Below, piece after piece: positions 41,282 through 54,900 of a stretch of 64,000 nt of DNA; within the stretch, counting starts at the first letter, position 1, and each line of letters starts with the position of its first letter. Under the pieces are notes generated by a model. The model had not been told where the DNA came from and did no database searches. It was given only the letters and a program-made list of their open reading frames with translations. Both the position numbers and the translations under genes were made by a program. The DNA is from Glycine soja. Lineage: Eukaryota; Streptophyta; Magnoliopsida; Fabales; Fabaceae. Location of the stretch: the NCBI RefSeq assembly GCF_004193775.1, contig NC_041010.1, positions 47,171,562-47,235,561 on the forward strand, given 5' to 3'.

Positions 41282-41399
41282 GAATGCTTCTTCTGGTTCT
41301 TATCACTTTTGTCTACTTGATTTGATTTTGATTTTCTCTCTGTGCCCTTCCTTTTCCATCTGTCGCTTAGAGTGGCGGTTTACCCTTTTTATAGAATTG

Positions 41400-44398
41400 G
41401 CTGAGCAAATAAAAAATATATGTGATATGTTTGTTTGCATGACGACTACCTAAATATTCCCCACACAAATTATGCTTTTACGAAATTGACCTCATCATTT
41501 TCAGATATCTGCAAACAAAATTTCTGGAGAAGCAATGAATATATATGATAAGAAATAACAATTATAAATCTTAATCATATATACAACCATATATATTTAT
41601 ATATAAATAATCAAGATTATAAGATAAATACAAATAATTATTTTAAGTATATCATTATTTAACTTTTAATTTTGATTATCTTATATAATTGTATAATTAG
41701 TTTAGATTTATAATTATTATTTCTCTTAATAATCGCTTTCACTTATATATATAATTTTTTCCTAGTGACATGTTATAATATTATCATTTTTTTTTCACGA
41801 CTAAACTTCTCATTATTTCTATTTTCTTTAATTGTTACAATTCTAGATCTTGGATATAGTGATCTATGATAAAATATAATGTGTCTGATCCCAAGAAAAA
41901 TGTGAATGATTGTTATATTTCACTCACCCTTCCAATCTAGCAAATGCGAAATGATATTACTTTTCAGATTCTTTATATTTTTCTATCTTCCTTACAAAGC
42001 TAGCACTCACGTGTGAAAACATCTTCATGTACTTAATTTTACTGTATATAGTATCCCTTTCTACGTTCATTTAACTTCGCCAAGGCATGCTTAAAGTGTG
42101 TTATAACTTTGCAGATGCACATAAACTAATGATAGATAAAACATCAATCGTGAACATACATCCAATCAAGGAGATAAGTAAACATTAATTATATAAGTAA
42201 ATAATAATTAACATTAAAAATCATTTAAATGTCACATAAAAACTAATGTGTTAGTTTGAGTAGAAAGAATACCTTAAATGTGATTTAAGTAGAAAAATAT
42301 TATTAAAATGATATCACTTTAACATATGAATATTCTTTTTAGAGTTTAACATATGAATATACTTCAAGGATTACTTTTAAAATGAGAAAATACTCTGAAA
42401 AATAAAAATAATTATGTCATGTGACAAATAAAAATAATAGTTCACTTTTTTTACTTGACAGTGATTACAAAAATATTATTAAGTATTCTTTTCAATATAT
42501 TTTTAGAATTTAGAAGTTCTCATGACATATTACTTCTTAATGAGTGTTGGAGAAAGATACTTAGATACTGAAGAGGTGTGTATATTTAGAGAAAAAAATT
42601 AAAAGAGAGAAGAAATAATTAATTAATTAATAATGATTGATGATATATATATGATGTAATAAAAAATAGAAAGAAATGAAGTCTGAACAAGGTGTTTGTT
42701 TTATTAAAATGTCAGATACCATAACTCTAATTAATGAGTTTTAGTTACTAGTATGATTTTGTAATTTTTTAAGTGTATTGACAGTAGTTAATTGTTAAAC
42801 GTACGTGTAATATATAAGAGCAGTAATACATGAATTATATTAATGTTTCTCATTTATTTGTTTCTATATTCCAATCACATTTATACCTATTTTTTTATTC
42901 GTTCTAAATGTTTGATAACATATATTGAGTGTTGGATCATCAAATATATTGGGTGTAATAATTAGCCCCAGTACAAATATCGCTTTGAGTAGACATGTAA
43001 GGGGAAGATGTGAAAGGGTATTTGAGTGAAAACATGACAAATATATGGAAGCATACATGTTGAGAGATGGAGAGAGGAATAATGGAGCCCCGTGAAGCGA
43101 TCCAAGTGTTTGAAAGAATTGACAGCTAAACTAGATTGACTACACATCCTTGGAGTTTTGGATGCTAACATATATACATAGATTGGAATGGAATCAGCCT
43201 TCAGCTTTCAACAAAGGATATTCATCAATCACACCCACTCCCACCACATGCGTGTCTCTAATCTTATCACGCGTTAAGCCCATGGCCACAACAAAAACAT
43301 TCATTCTCTTCTTGCACCACGTCGCACGTGTACATGTACATGTGTGCCTCCTTCCTCTCATGACCCTTCTCAGTCTCTTTCTCTACTTTTCTGTCTCTCA
43401 TCTCATGAAATTTGTACTTCTCTTAAAAGGGTTCTCCAGCATGTCTAGGGATGAGAATATGATGGATCAGAGACAAATATTTAGCTATTCTTATTTGCAC
43501 CTGTGTTAAGGATATATATGATAGATCTCTGCATTATGAGGCATGACCTTGAATTAAATCAGCTCCCCATGAGTTCGAGTCAGGTTGAATTTATCAAAAT
43601 TTAACCCAACTTATTTAGTTCGTGACTCACCTGATTAAACCATGAGCCAGGTTAACTCATGAAATTGTTTTTTTTTTTTTTAAATTGCACTACGTTAATT
43701 CACTAAATAATTAAAACTGCATGTAATTCAATTATTTAATTTTATTCTAATTATGGAAAAGGATTAGTACACTAGCTCATATCCTTTCATATATACATAG
43801 AATTGGAATGTGACTATAACTTTCCAAGGGACACAGTGTAATAAAAATATTAATGCTCTAATTTTCATTTAATAATATCTCAAAATTTGTATGATCTCAA
43901 TTTTACTTTTGTATATTTTTTAATTCTTTTTACATATATATAATATCAATTTTAGGTGAGACAACTCGTATATTCAAATTGGTGGGCTCAACCGGATTGA
44001 CCATTTTTTGGCTTGCAGAAAAGTGAACTGTGTTAGACTGACTCACTTTATTATCAACCCGTTGTAGACCAACTTGGATGAACAATAAAATTTATTAGTG
44101 TTTATGTTTAATTTTAAATAAAACATATTTTAAATTATTAATTATATTTTAATTCATATAATACATAAAAATTAACAAAAAAAAATATGAATCATAAAAT
44201 AAAAAATGTAAGAATTAAACCATATTTTAATAAATTGTGAAATTTTAATTGTATTATTTAATTATTATTAAAATTATTTTTTTAATAATTTATTTATATT
44301 TTAAAAAATTATAAAAAAATTAGAGTGTAAAAACATATTCTTCACTCATAATACATACATACAAACATTATGGAGAGGGTTGTAATGGACGATGAGGT
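41400..44398. other. Spacer with one short hydrophobic ORF
   Basis: Mostly AT-rich. An ATG at 43,282 opens a 75-codon frame to 43,509, mostly hydrophobic with a charged end. It lies downstream of a C-rich stretch with a CACGTG-like core (about 43,325). It is not recognised and is most likely chance. The stretch from 43,560 to 44,100 has dispersed-repeat character (runs like actcacctgattaaacc). Confidence 0.35.
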
Positions 44399-45473
44399 AG
44401 GGGCGGACCTACGTCTGAATGAGGTGGGGCCTTGGCCCTCCGATTTTTTTAAATTAATTTTTTTATATTAGTTAATTCTAAAAACAGATAATATTAAGTA
44501 TTATTTTAATTTTTGAAATTAAAGTATGTAAATAATAATATTTAAGTATTATTTATCATTTTATATTTTAATAAAATATTCTATTCTTTTGTAATATTTA
44601 TTGTAAAGAATAGAGATAATTATATTTTTGTTTTTTCTAGATAAAATATTTTATTATTAATTATTTTTCTTTTAAATAGTTTTCTTTTTATAATATGTTA
44701 TTATTATTATTACTACTACTTTAAAAGTTATGAATAAGTATAGTTTATAATCAAATAATTTTATTAACATTCGATGAGTCAAATTTTACAAATACTATAT
44801 ATAAGATTCACAACTTAAAATTTGTAACATATCAAGAAATATTCTATCTTTCTATCTACAATTTCTTATAACTTTGTTATTTTTCTTGTTTCGTCTTTAT
44901 CCATAATTTCTACCATTATGAGATTACACTATATTTTTCATTCTAATGGAAAAATACAGATCTACGTGCTATGTAAAACTTATGAAAACAAATTAGATAT
45001 CAAGTTACACTAAATGTTTGTCATAATTTATTTTTAAAGTTGTAGCCTTTGTTATAACAAATATTTTTTTCTTCAATTTTTCAACTTTTTGAAAGTAAAT
45101 TATTCTCTAATGGTTGTTGACTACTTTTGTTCTAAAAGATATTTTAGTGAGATATATAATTTATTCAAATTGAGTAAATTTTTAGAATATGATTAATAAG
45201 AATTTTCTTAAGAAATATATAATTAACAAAAATATCAATTTTTATTATAAATTTAATTCATTGATTTTTTTGGTGAAATATAAAATTGTTTATCGTCATT
45301 TTTAATTTAGGGTCTTTAAAAATATGTTTAATATATTCTATGTAAATATATTCTTTGTTATATCATATATGTTTTTAAATCATTTTAGAAAATATATAAA
45401 TATTTTGTATGAATTTTAATGCTTATATATTTTATTGATTTTGACCCTATCATTGAATCCTGGGTCTGTCCCT
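44399..45473. mobile_element. Non-autonomous hAT-superfamily element, 1,075 bp
   Basis: A perfect 8-bp target duplication, GATGAGGT, lies at 44,391-44,398 and 45,474-45,481. The left end is AGGGGCGGACCTACG and the complement of the right end is AGGGACAGACCCAGG, an imperfect inverted repeat of the kind seen on hAT elements. The interior is extremely AT-rich with no recognisable transposase, so it is a deletion derivative. Confidence 0.85.
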
Positions 45474-45481
45474 GATGAGGT

Positions 45482-48400
45482 GTTTACAAATTCATACAAT
45501 ATTACAATCTTATTTTACAAGAATAAGTATGATATTATTCTCCCTAGAGACTAGAACAAACATAATGCACTAATGTTTGACATTAGTTAAGAAAAAATAA
45601 AGTTTGGTTGTCAGGGTTATTGGGGGTTAGGGTGAGTTAGTATGGACCTAATTAATTGAACTTTGAAATCCACCTATAGTGTGAGCTAGTTGACAAAATA
45701 GCAAAAGACTCAAGATACAAGGACTCAGCACGAACACAAGTAACTCGTGATCAACTAATCATATATAGTTCCCTCTCTAAACCTAGCACACACGCAATCA
45801 AACTATGTTTGACTTTTTAGGACCTCGTTCTAATTCCTTTGCTTGTCTGTTACTTTGATATTTGGTTGTAAAACTGTGGTACAACTGGTACCGTATAATA
45901 TATCTTGTTTTTGTCGAGAGAAAAAACTTTTTGACTCCTTAGGACCAGCTCGTTCTAATTCCTTAGCAAAATATGCCCTAACTGTCAAGACAAATACCCT
46001 AATTTCTTATGTGCACTCACTAAGAATTCATGCATTACGCTTAGGGTTCTCCATGAACACACATAATACATACATCTCTATTTCTAGAGTCTTTCAATTG
46101 AGTTAACCCGATAGTAAGGCTTTTTCCCTTTAGCTTCAATAAAATATTCACTAGTTTTATGAGAATATTCCATAACATTCGCTTGTTCATTAGCTCCACA
46201 TAATTTAATTGAGATCATAATATTATGTCCTTGTCGCAATACCCCACAATAATTCCCTTGATGAAGATGATAAGAGGAATTTTTCTTTCTTTTTCAAAAT
46301 AATTTGTAAGATAACGATGAAGAGGCCCCCACTAGAAACACAAATTATATTCGGTTTCGTGAGGCGTAAAATGAATTAAGGGCTATTATTTGGAGCATAT
46401 ATATCGGTGGCACGTGCATGCTCGTCGTCGTCTCCTTCACCTTTTTATCTGATATATTTTTGGTGAATACTTTTTATCTGATACAATGATTATGAATTGA
46501 TCAGAAGATCGATCGTAATACGATTTTAAATTTTAATTTTATATATAAAAAAGGATCGTTATACTATCACTATAAAACTCCAACATCAATGCGACGATGG
46601 TTGAGAAAACTGATGTATATATAATTTATTGAATCTTAATGTGGAGGCAAAAGAGTTTACAGGTGTCGATTAGTGGCGATGGACTCTTTGTTATTAAGTA
46701 CGCAAAGAAGTAAACACCTATAAATACTCTGATGTTCAAATGAGTTATGAATCCAATAGAAAAGTAAAATAACTCAAAGAAGAGAGCATGAGAGAAAAGA
46801 TATCCTTGTGCTGTATAGAGGTATATGGTCAATAAAGTAGATGGGATTAAAAGAAATGAGGTAGATGATTGGTGAATAGGGTTGTTAATTTGGGTCAGTT
46901 TCGATTGATATATCATGAGTTAATAAATTTTGAGTCAAATATGTTTTTAGTTATTGAATTTCTTTAGTTTTCATTTTTAGTTTTTGAAAAAAAAAAATTG
47001 GTCTTAATCTTTTATTCCATTTTATCTTTAGTCTCTCATTAAATGACATAACAAGAATTTTATTATTATTTAATTATGATTCATTTTATAACAGCTTAAA
47101 AACCGCTATAATAAGTTATTTGGGTAAGTCATAATAAAAAAACCTAACAATTTCTAATGGTTTAAAAGTTAAAACCGTCACAAATTGCTAATTCCCTCTG
47201 TCAACCACAAGTTGCTAAATCCCTTTCCATGATTGCATCGTGCTCACAAACACACATCATGCTCACAAAGTGAAATTTTCAAACTTTTCTACAATTCAAT
47301 TTAATGAGATAATGAGACAAAAGAGATTAATCTTGATTGTTCTAACTTTCTTCGCTTAGATAGATCCTAGAAAAAATATTCGATCATACTCTGCAATAAA
47401 GATCACAGCACATCAGCATTAACTTTGTTTTAAATGCTTCTTAGAAACTTATTTAATATCTTAATGTTGTCATTTGTTTTATCAAAGGCATACACAATAT
47501 TATCATTTGATGGCATATAAGATATGCAACCTTAAGACTTAATAATTATTTACATTTAATCAAAATTATTAAAAGTTATGTTTAGTCTTATGACTCAATA
47601 CACATTTTTTTTTATTATATTTTTTCTTAATTTTGAAAGTTTTATCTGTTATTAGTAATGATAATTTAGCTACCACCATGCACATGTTAATTTATCATAA
47701 ATTTTTATTTACAGTAGAACAGAATGATAAAATAAATCTGAAACCAGACAAAATGCATTAGTATTTAACATATAAATAATTAAATAGTGTACAATTTGGA
47801 ACTTTATCTCGTGACTACCCTTTTCTCCCTTCTATTCCTTTTATTCTTTTTTTTTTTCTTTTTATAGCCAAAAAAATATTAAGATAATTGTATCATATCT
47901 AAGACCTAATACAAAGACGAGTAAAATCTAGCCACAAGGAATAAGAGTACATAAATACTATTCCTTTCATTAATTTGTTTATTTAATTATTACATTAAAT
48001 AGAAAAGTTTTAATATTCATTGGTAACTAGAACTATTTTATGGTTGAATTAACTACTTAAATTTCTTTAAATCTTTTAAACACTATCCATTTTTTTCTTT
48101 TTTTGGATACAAATACACAATCATTTTGGTGACTGAAAAATACCCGACAACGATCTGTAAGTTGTCGATTTAAAAAAGGTGTTAATCATAAAATGATTTA
48201 TAAAGTGTATCAGTATTATTTTTTTTCGTTATGACAATTGTGACACAAGTATCATAGTGTATGAAGAGCCAGCGGAGAGAAGATTGAGAAGCCTGAAGAG
48301 ACAATATCATTGTGCATGTGTACATGCCGATGAAAGAGACTTTGCGAAACATCTAGCTCAGATACAAACAAGTCTTAAGTGTTTAATTGGCAATCACAGG

Positions 48401-48833
48401 GTCTACAATACATATATATGTACATAGCAATAATATTTGGAAAACTATAGTTACATCATAATGCATAGTTCATCATCTTTTATTATATATATATATGTCG
48501 TTTTCCTTGCATAGAGAATGGTCTCCTGCGTATGACTCCACAAATGGTGGGCCTCCTGTGCACGTAAGACCAACCCTTGGACCAGAAGTGAAATAAAATA
48601 TAACTTTTACACCACAAATTCTCTTGGATGTATTTTCATTGTTTATATATATGTTTTTGCAAACGATAGTACCAGCAAATTCAGGAGAAAAGAAAGCAAT
48701 AAAAAATGAATACAACTACCTATACATATTTTATGCATACCTTGGTGTCTATATAGTTTTCATTATTTTATTAAAATTGTTTCTATCTTAATTTTTTCAT
48801 ATTTATATTTCGACTAGCTATGTCCTTCATTTG

Positions 48834-48836
<3 letters not shown>
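45482..48836. other. Gene-free AT-rich region
   Basis: No coding exon or RNA gene recognised. The 80-96-aa frames here have no motifs. Confidence 0.45.

Positions 48837-48911
<75 letters not shown>
48837..48911. repeat. Compound (AT)n(AG)n microsatellite
   Basis: About 34 bp of AT followed directly by about 41 bp of AG. Confidence 0.95.
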
Positions 48912-48914
<3 letters not shown>

Positions 48915-51448
48915 TCGTGTGATCAAGCGTTTCTCTTAAAGAAAATTAGAACACTATATATGCAGTCTCAGCATACTATATATCTAACTAGCATCTAAAC
49001 TTCCCCTTTCTTTCTCTGTAAAATTAAAGTCAACCCTACAAAAGTGTGCTCTGAATTATGTTAACCTTCATGATTAATAATATATTTACACACTATTTAT
49101 TTTACATTATTCTTAAATTTATTTAATTATTTTTTGAAATATGGACAATCTAGTGTGTCCAAAGTAAATCAAACTCATGGTTCAAGGTCGATCAAGTTGG
49201 TGTACATGTTTGATGTTAATAAAATCATTATTATTATGATGATTATTTTGCATTGAAAATGTATATGTAAAAAAAAATGGCTTCCTGTTGCCACTATGTG
49301 AAAAACTCTTGAGTGCTTGATAAAACTCTATCAGCTAGATTTGATGGAGTTTTTTTTATAGATTACATATATTTTTTTTTATTGTTAGAGACAAATATTT
49401 TTTGAGTAAGATAAAATTATAGTGGACAATAAAATTTTTCTTAACATGTATAATATTTAATATTTAAATTTGATATTATTCATTAAATAAGAACAATCCC
49501 ATGTCAATTAATCTATAAATACAATATTTTTTATCTTATTTATAAGAAACATAGATAAGAAACATAGGATTATTTTATTATTAAATTTCTTTTTTATCCC
49601 TAATGATTACTCTCTTTGTCCTATGAAAGTATGTGTATTTATTGAAGCTATTAACAAAATAAGACACACTAATTGATTGAAAAATAATTGTATCTCAAAT
49701 ATTTATGGATAGTCTTAAAATATAGGAGTATTTTTATTGGTTTTGATGGATTAAGTATCCAATTAGGTAGTAATATTTAAAATGAATTGAATGTGCATAA
49801 GAATTAGTGTATAGCGTGGGGTCCTTTTGAGCCGATGGGCGTTGACATTGAAGTGGCTAGCAAGAGTCCAAAAAAAGGAAATGGCAGAGCCCTTGATCAA
49901 AATGTGTTGCATCTTGCTTGATGTGAGAGTTGTAAGTGACGTTGAGGTTCACGGGCTAAGTTCTAATTACGTAACAGAACAAGTTCTTTCTAAACTCATT
50001 TGGGGTGGAATTGCAATCAAAATCCTTCGCGGAAAATTCCATGACCACATCCTACAAAAGCTACTTTGTCTCTTTTCCTCACATGCTAAATCCAGCCAGC
50101 AACACCTACACATAGAAACAACCAAAGTGCATCAAAAGGAAGACAATAGGATCATTTGTACAAAGACATCAAGTATTTTTATGTTTTGGATTGGATTGCA
50201 CAGGACAGCTACAGCTATAATATGAGTGGTAAACACCCCCCATAATAGGAGCCTTGAAAGTTGAATCTATCTTTTTATTTTTGGAATCAAAGAAGAGAAA
50301 TGCTAGCATTCCTCTTATATGCAAATTAAAAAGCTAGGAGAAAGCAACCCTTCAATGCTCTATGCTTCTACTATAGACAAATTAGTGCAACCTCCTAAAA
50401 AATTGGCGGAATTTCTAGTCTCTTATATCTTGAAAACCCTTTTGCAAAAAATTTCGTTCTCATGATACAAACAAGAAGGATGAGTAAGCAGATTATGATG
50501 TCTTTGAAAAATGAACCCCTATCTAAGTGCATTTCCCCATGAAAGTTGGAGATCAACGATTCTTTAACCGTAGTTTAACTCAGTGATCTATGAGCTACTA
50601 ACTTTAGTTAATTAATTATAAAAGGCCAGGTTTGGCAAAATGCTATTACAAGAAAGAATTAAGGGGATGGGAGAATTATGATCGTAAGGATTAATTATTC
50701 TGAAGAAATATAATTAACATTTTTATTTATATGAATTTTTTTAATTAAAAAAATTATTTTGATATTTCGTTTCACTTATGTTACTTATATAATTATTATC
50801 GGTGCACTGAAACATTCAAAGCCTGTATAATGGTAGATGCTTGAGAATTCATAAAAAAAATCGTTTATACAAGGCATTTTACCAATATATTTTAAATATT
50901 TTTATTTATTTTTACGATAAGTGTAAAAAACAATTAAGAATAATTGATTAAATATATAAATATAATTAAAATAATTAATGATTAATATTATCTTAAAATT
51001 TTAATACAAGAAAAAAAATAAGAACATTTTTTTAAAATTTAATGTTACTAATTATATTAATTAATTTTTTTAAAGGAGAGAGTATGTCAAATAAAATAGA
51101 AGAAAAAGCATGTTTTTGTTGGAATTTATTGCTCAATGACGTGGATAGCATTTCAAGTGAACAATCAGTTATTCGTATCATGCTATATTACTGCACCGTT
51201 TACTCTGGAACATGTGTTTGAGATTGGCATTGACATTCAATTGGAATCATGTTTATTTAATTTGGGTACAAATCATACAAACAAGTTTCATTAGGATCTA
51301 ATGTTTTACTGTTTAGTAGGTATCATATGTTGTAGGATGGATTTAAGCTACTGTATTATTTAGCTTTTACTTGGTAATCAAGCCAATCCGCTAACACCAA
51401 TTTTCTTACATCACATGCATCACTCTTACACAGGATAGTTGATTACTA
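48912..51448. other. Spacer with an unassigned 49.8-50.2 kb segment
   Basis: The stretch 49,820-50,230 is less AT-rich than its surroundings and has a 132-codon frame from a non-ATG start (49,827-50,225). A second frame from the ATG at 49,837 gives a 28-codon peptide with motif VASKSPKKGNGRALDQNVLH. Neither matches a family I know; it could be a decayed exon. Confidence 0.3.
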
Positions 51449-51927
51449 CTTCTGTCTTTATATATAAGATTTTTTTGAATTTTTTTTTCCTAAAATAAAT
51501 TATTTTTTTTATAAGACACTTTCTAAAATATTTTTTACTAAAATATTTTTAATTAATTTACAATATTAAATATTATGAATTAAAAAGATAAATACATTTT
51601 TTATAATTTTTGTATTCATAAGAATTGAATATGATATAACAAGGTTTATAATACTTATACACATTGTTTAATTAATTGACTTAAACTCCTTTGACATGCA
51701 TTCTCGCTTATAAGTATCAGAAAAAAAGACTAACACACTAATTAATTAATTAAATAAAAGTAATTCGGTGGAAATAAAAAGATAATGAGCTGAGTCTCAA
51801 TAATTTTAAAGATAATTTTTTAAACAATAATATAAATAACTAACAAATTTAATATTATTAACTAAATTAATAAATTTTATTAAATGATATGAATTAATTA
51901 AAATAATATTATATTTTGGAACGGAGG
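51449..51927. mobile_element. Stowaway-like MITE, 479 bp
   Basis: TA flanks both ends (51,447-51,448 and 51,928-51,929). The left end is CTTCTGTCTTTATATATAAG; the complement of the right end is CCTCCGTTCCAAAATATAAT. These belong to the same terminal family as the element at 29,003 but are less symmetrical. The interior is AT-rich and non-coding. Confidence 0.5.
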
Positions 51928-54900
51928 TAGTGTCTTTGTTCACCGTAAGCATTCACAATTTATATTTAGATGATCGATGTTAGAAGCGATGCAAGAAAGA
52001 AAAAAAAAAGTATGTTTGGGCATTTAAAAATTAAGTCAAGGTGCGTATATTGTATAATATGAGATAAATTATTCATATAAGATATTTCATAGAGAGATAT
52101 AGAAATAGTAAAAAAAACAAAATGTGATATTTGATATAATATGATAAAATGGAGAAATAGATAAAAAAAAATGTCAAATAAGTGTTCACAATATAATATT
52201 AAAGTGTACATATATATGATATATCAAAGTTGACTTGGAGTGTAAAAGGTCTTATTTTCATGCGTTTTTCAGTTAGGTTTTTCAAACATAATTTCTCTTT
52301 TCTTTAATTCAAATATACATTTGACACACTAATCCTGTAATTAATAAAAAATATCTTTTTTAACTTAAACTATTATATTTTGTATTTTTATTTGTGTTTT
52401 CAATTTTCTTAATCCTTTATCTATTTCAATTAAAAATAACTTTATATCATAATTTAAACTACTTATTATAAATCTAAAATATAATTTATATGTTTAAATA
52501 TTTAATTATTATAAGTTTTAATTATGATTAATTTATATATTTAAAAATATTTTTTATTGTAATATTAATTATATAAAATACATCTTTATCTCACAAATGA
52601 AATACTAATTTAAATTAAATTCTAGTAATTATGATTGACAACAAAATTATCATCTTCCAGTAAAAAATAAATAAAAATTATCATCTAGGATTGATGATCC
52701 AAAAATATGGCCCACAATACTCGACCTCCATCATGGCAGTGTTGTCATTGTGCAGTGACGTTGCTAACATTGCTAATTTGTACTGTACTAGACCCGTGTG
52801 GAAACTGGAGCACCAGATGTGCCTGCTATAGGAAATCTTCATCTAACTCCACTGTGAGTGCTTCTTTAATTTGTTTTGTTCTATTTCATTTATTTTATTT
52901 TATTTTTCTCTTTCTATTTTCTTCCCTTCTGTTTTAGGTACTGTGTGAGAATGAGTATGATCATAATTGATATACATTACTGTTTATGTAACTGTATCAA
53001 ACTCTCTTAGTCTCATGAATATAAGTATTTGAGTTTGTTTATATCACTCTCCTCACTTTTTTGCCGTAACTGGGAGGTACATGGACTTGTTAATTATTTG
53101 ATCCTTACTCCTTCCATGGGATCGCTTCATTTTGAACCAAAGTGATATTTTAGTTATGTCAAATCACTTGTGCCAACAATTTTGATGTATTCACTCTTCT
53201 CATTGTAGACAGGGTTCGGATCCTATCCTATTAGAGTACGCAGTATTTGGTGCAACAAACGATCTATTGACCACGCAGTTACTTTATATATATACCTTGT
53301 TATTTCTGTGTCTAAGATTTTTCTTGGTCGAGAGTAAAAATCTCTCAACGTACACAGACCAACATTTTATGCATAGACCTGAAAATTAAATCTCTGATCA
53401 CACGTTTAAAGAGTATACCACACTGGTAGTTAGTTATATGTACATCATCACATTGAATTTGGCTTCCCTGTAGTCAAATTCGGTGTAGTGAGACATATGT
53501 TATGTAAATTGGTCTCACTAATAGATTATTTTGCGCACCTAATACTCATTTAGCATCAGGACTAGGACACTACACTAGTACCTTTAGGTTGCAACTGCAC
53601 CTTTAACTTTGCACCACCAACCGGATAGCTTATGATTGAATCATCATTATGGGGAAGCTATAATCATTTACTTGAGGGCATAAATAAGATTGGTGAAGTA
53701 GTTTTTGTGTTAGCTGGAAAACGTAAATAAATGTTCATTATTTCTCGCTTTGGTTGATGACTTGATTCTTAAGATTTTCTTAACTACTTCGTATAGTAAT
53801 ATAGTCTACCAAAGCAGAGTAGAACTGAGAGCTTTTCTTTGCCCTTGACTCACCTAATATATAAAACTTTGAATAGCCACTGCAGCACTCCAGCTAGCTG
53901 CTATTCATGTGGTTCTATTGCTTTCAACTATCTTCAAATTTATTATGCTTTCCCTTCTTAAGGCCACCTTGGGACACTTGGTTACTAAGAACCCTTACCT
54001 TATATTCAGCAAACATCTTTCCTTACAAATTTACAATATAATTATGATTTTATGTCTTTATAGTGTTTTTGTGGTTTATAAGCTTGTTTCGTTAGGCAAT
54101 GAGATAACAGCAATGCAACTTGTTTGTTATATGAACATTGTTGTCTTGTTCAGTAGCAAGGTTTTAAATTATTGTTGTGGTCACTGTCACGATTTTGTAG
54201 CAATCGTTGATATTGAGGAAAATTGCAGATAAATATGGCCAATGCAACTGCAATTGCAGTCATTTAAAGTTCAAAAACACGTTGAAGCCAAAATAACGGT
54301 CAAATGCCATTTTTTAAAATCTTGTTCAATAGATTTAGGAACTAATCATTTGAAATTATATGATTTTGTAGGAGACTAGAGTCAATGGATGAGTAATTGT
54401 TGAGAGTAATGGTATATCTTCCTACTTCTAATGGTCTTAGTACTCTACAGTATTAATTGAAAACGTGAATGAATTTAATATCTTCATCAAATAAATTGTA
54501 TTCAATTTTTTGGGGGATTTGCAGGAAGATTCTGTAGGAGGATTTAGACTAATTTGCAGTTGTTTATGAATTAATGTCTATATTAATTATACTGTCACAG
54601 AAATTACTGTTGGCCTTTATTTGTGAAGATGATTTTGAAAGCTACCTTCTAGGCATTTGCCACATCATCTGCTGCACATTATTATAACGGGTTATGGAGA
54701 ACATCCCAAGCTTGTGTTATTCTAGTAATCGTATTTATTGAAGTTATGAACTCAAGCCTAACGAGGATGTCATTTCCCTTTTACAATTCCAAAGAAGCTG
54801 AGGGAGACATTTATATGAAATTTAGAAAATGTAAATCATTGATCAGAAGGATTTGATTCGCATTTTCCTTGTTTAATCAACTCGTAGCGCGTGGTTCTGT

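Noticed and set aside
43282..43509. 75-codon hydrophobic ORF as a small secreted peptide gene
   Set aside because: No conserved peptide motif, no clear signal cleavage site and no splice or promoter support beyond a G-box-like core.
49604..49732. Third Stowaway-like MITE (ctctctttgtcc ... ataggagta)
   Set aside because: The two ends match too poorly to support inverted repeats.
49827..50225. 132-codon ORF as a gene
   Set aside because: It needs a non-ATG start, has no recognisable domain and competes with another frame; kept only as an unassigned segment.
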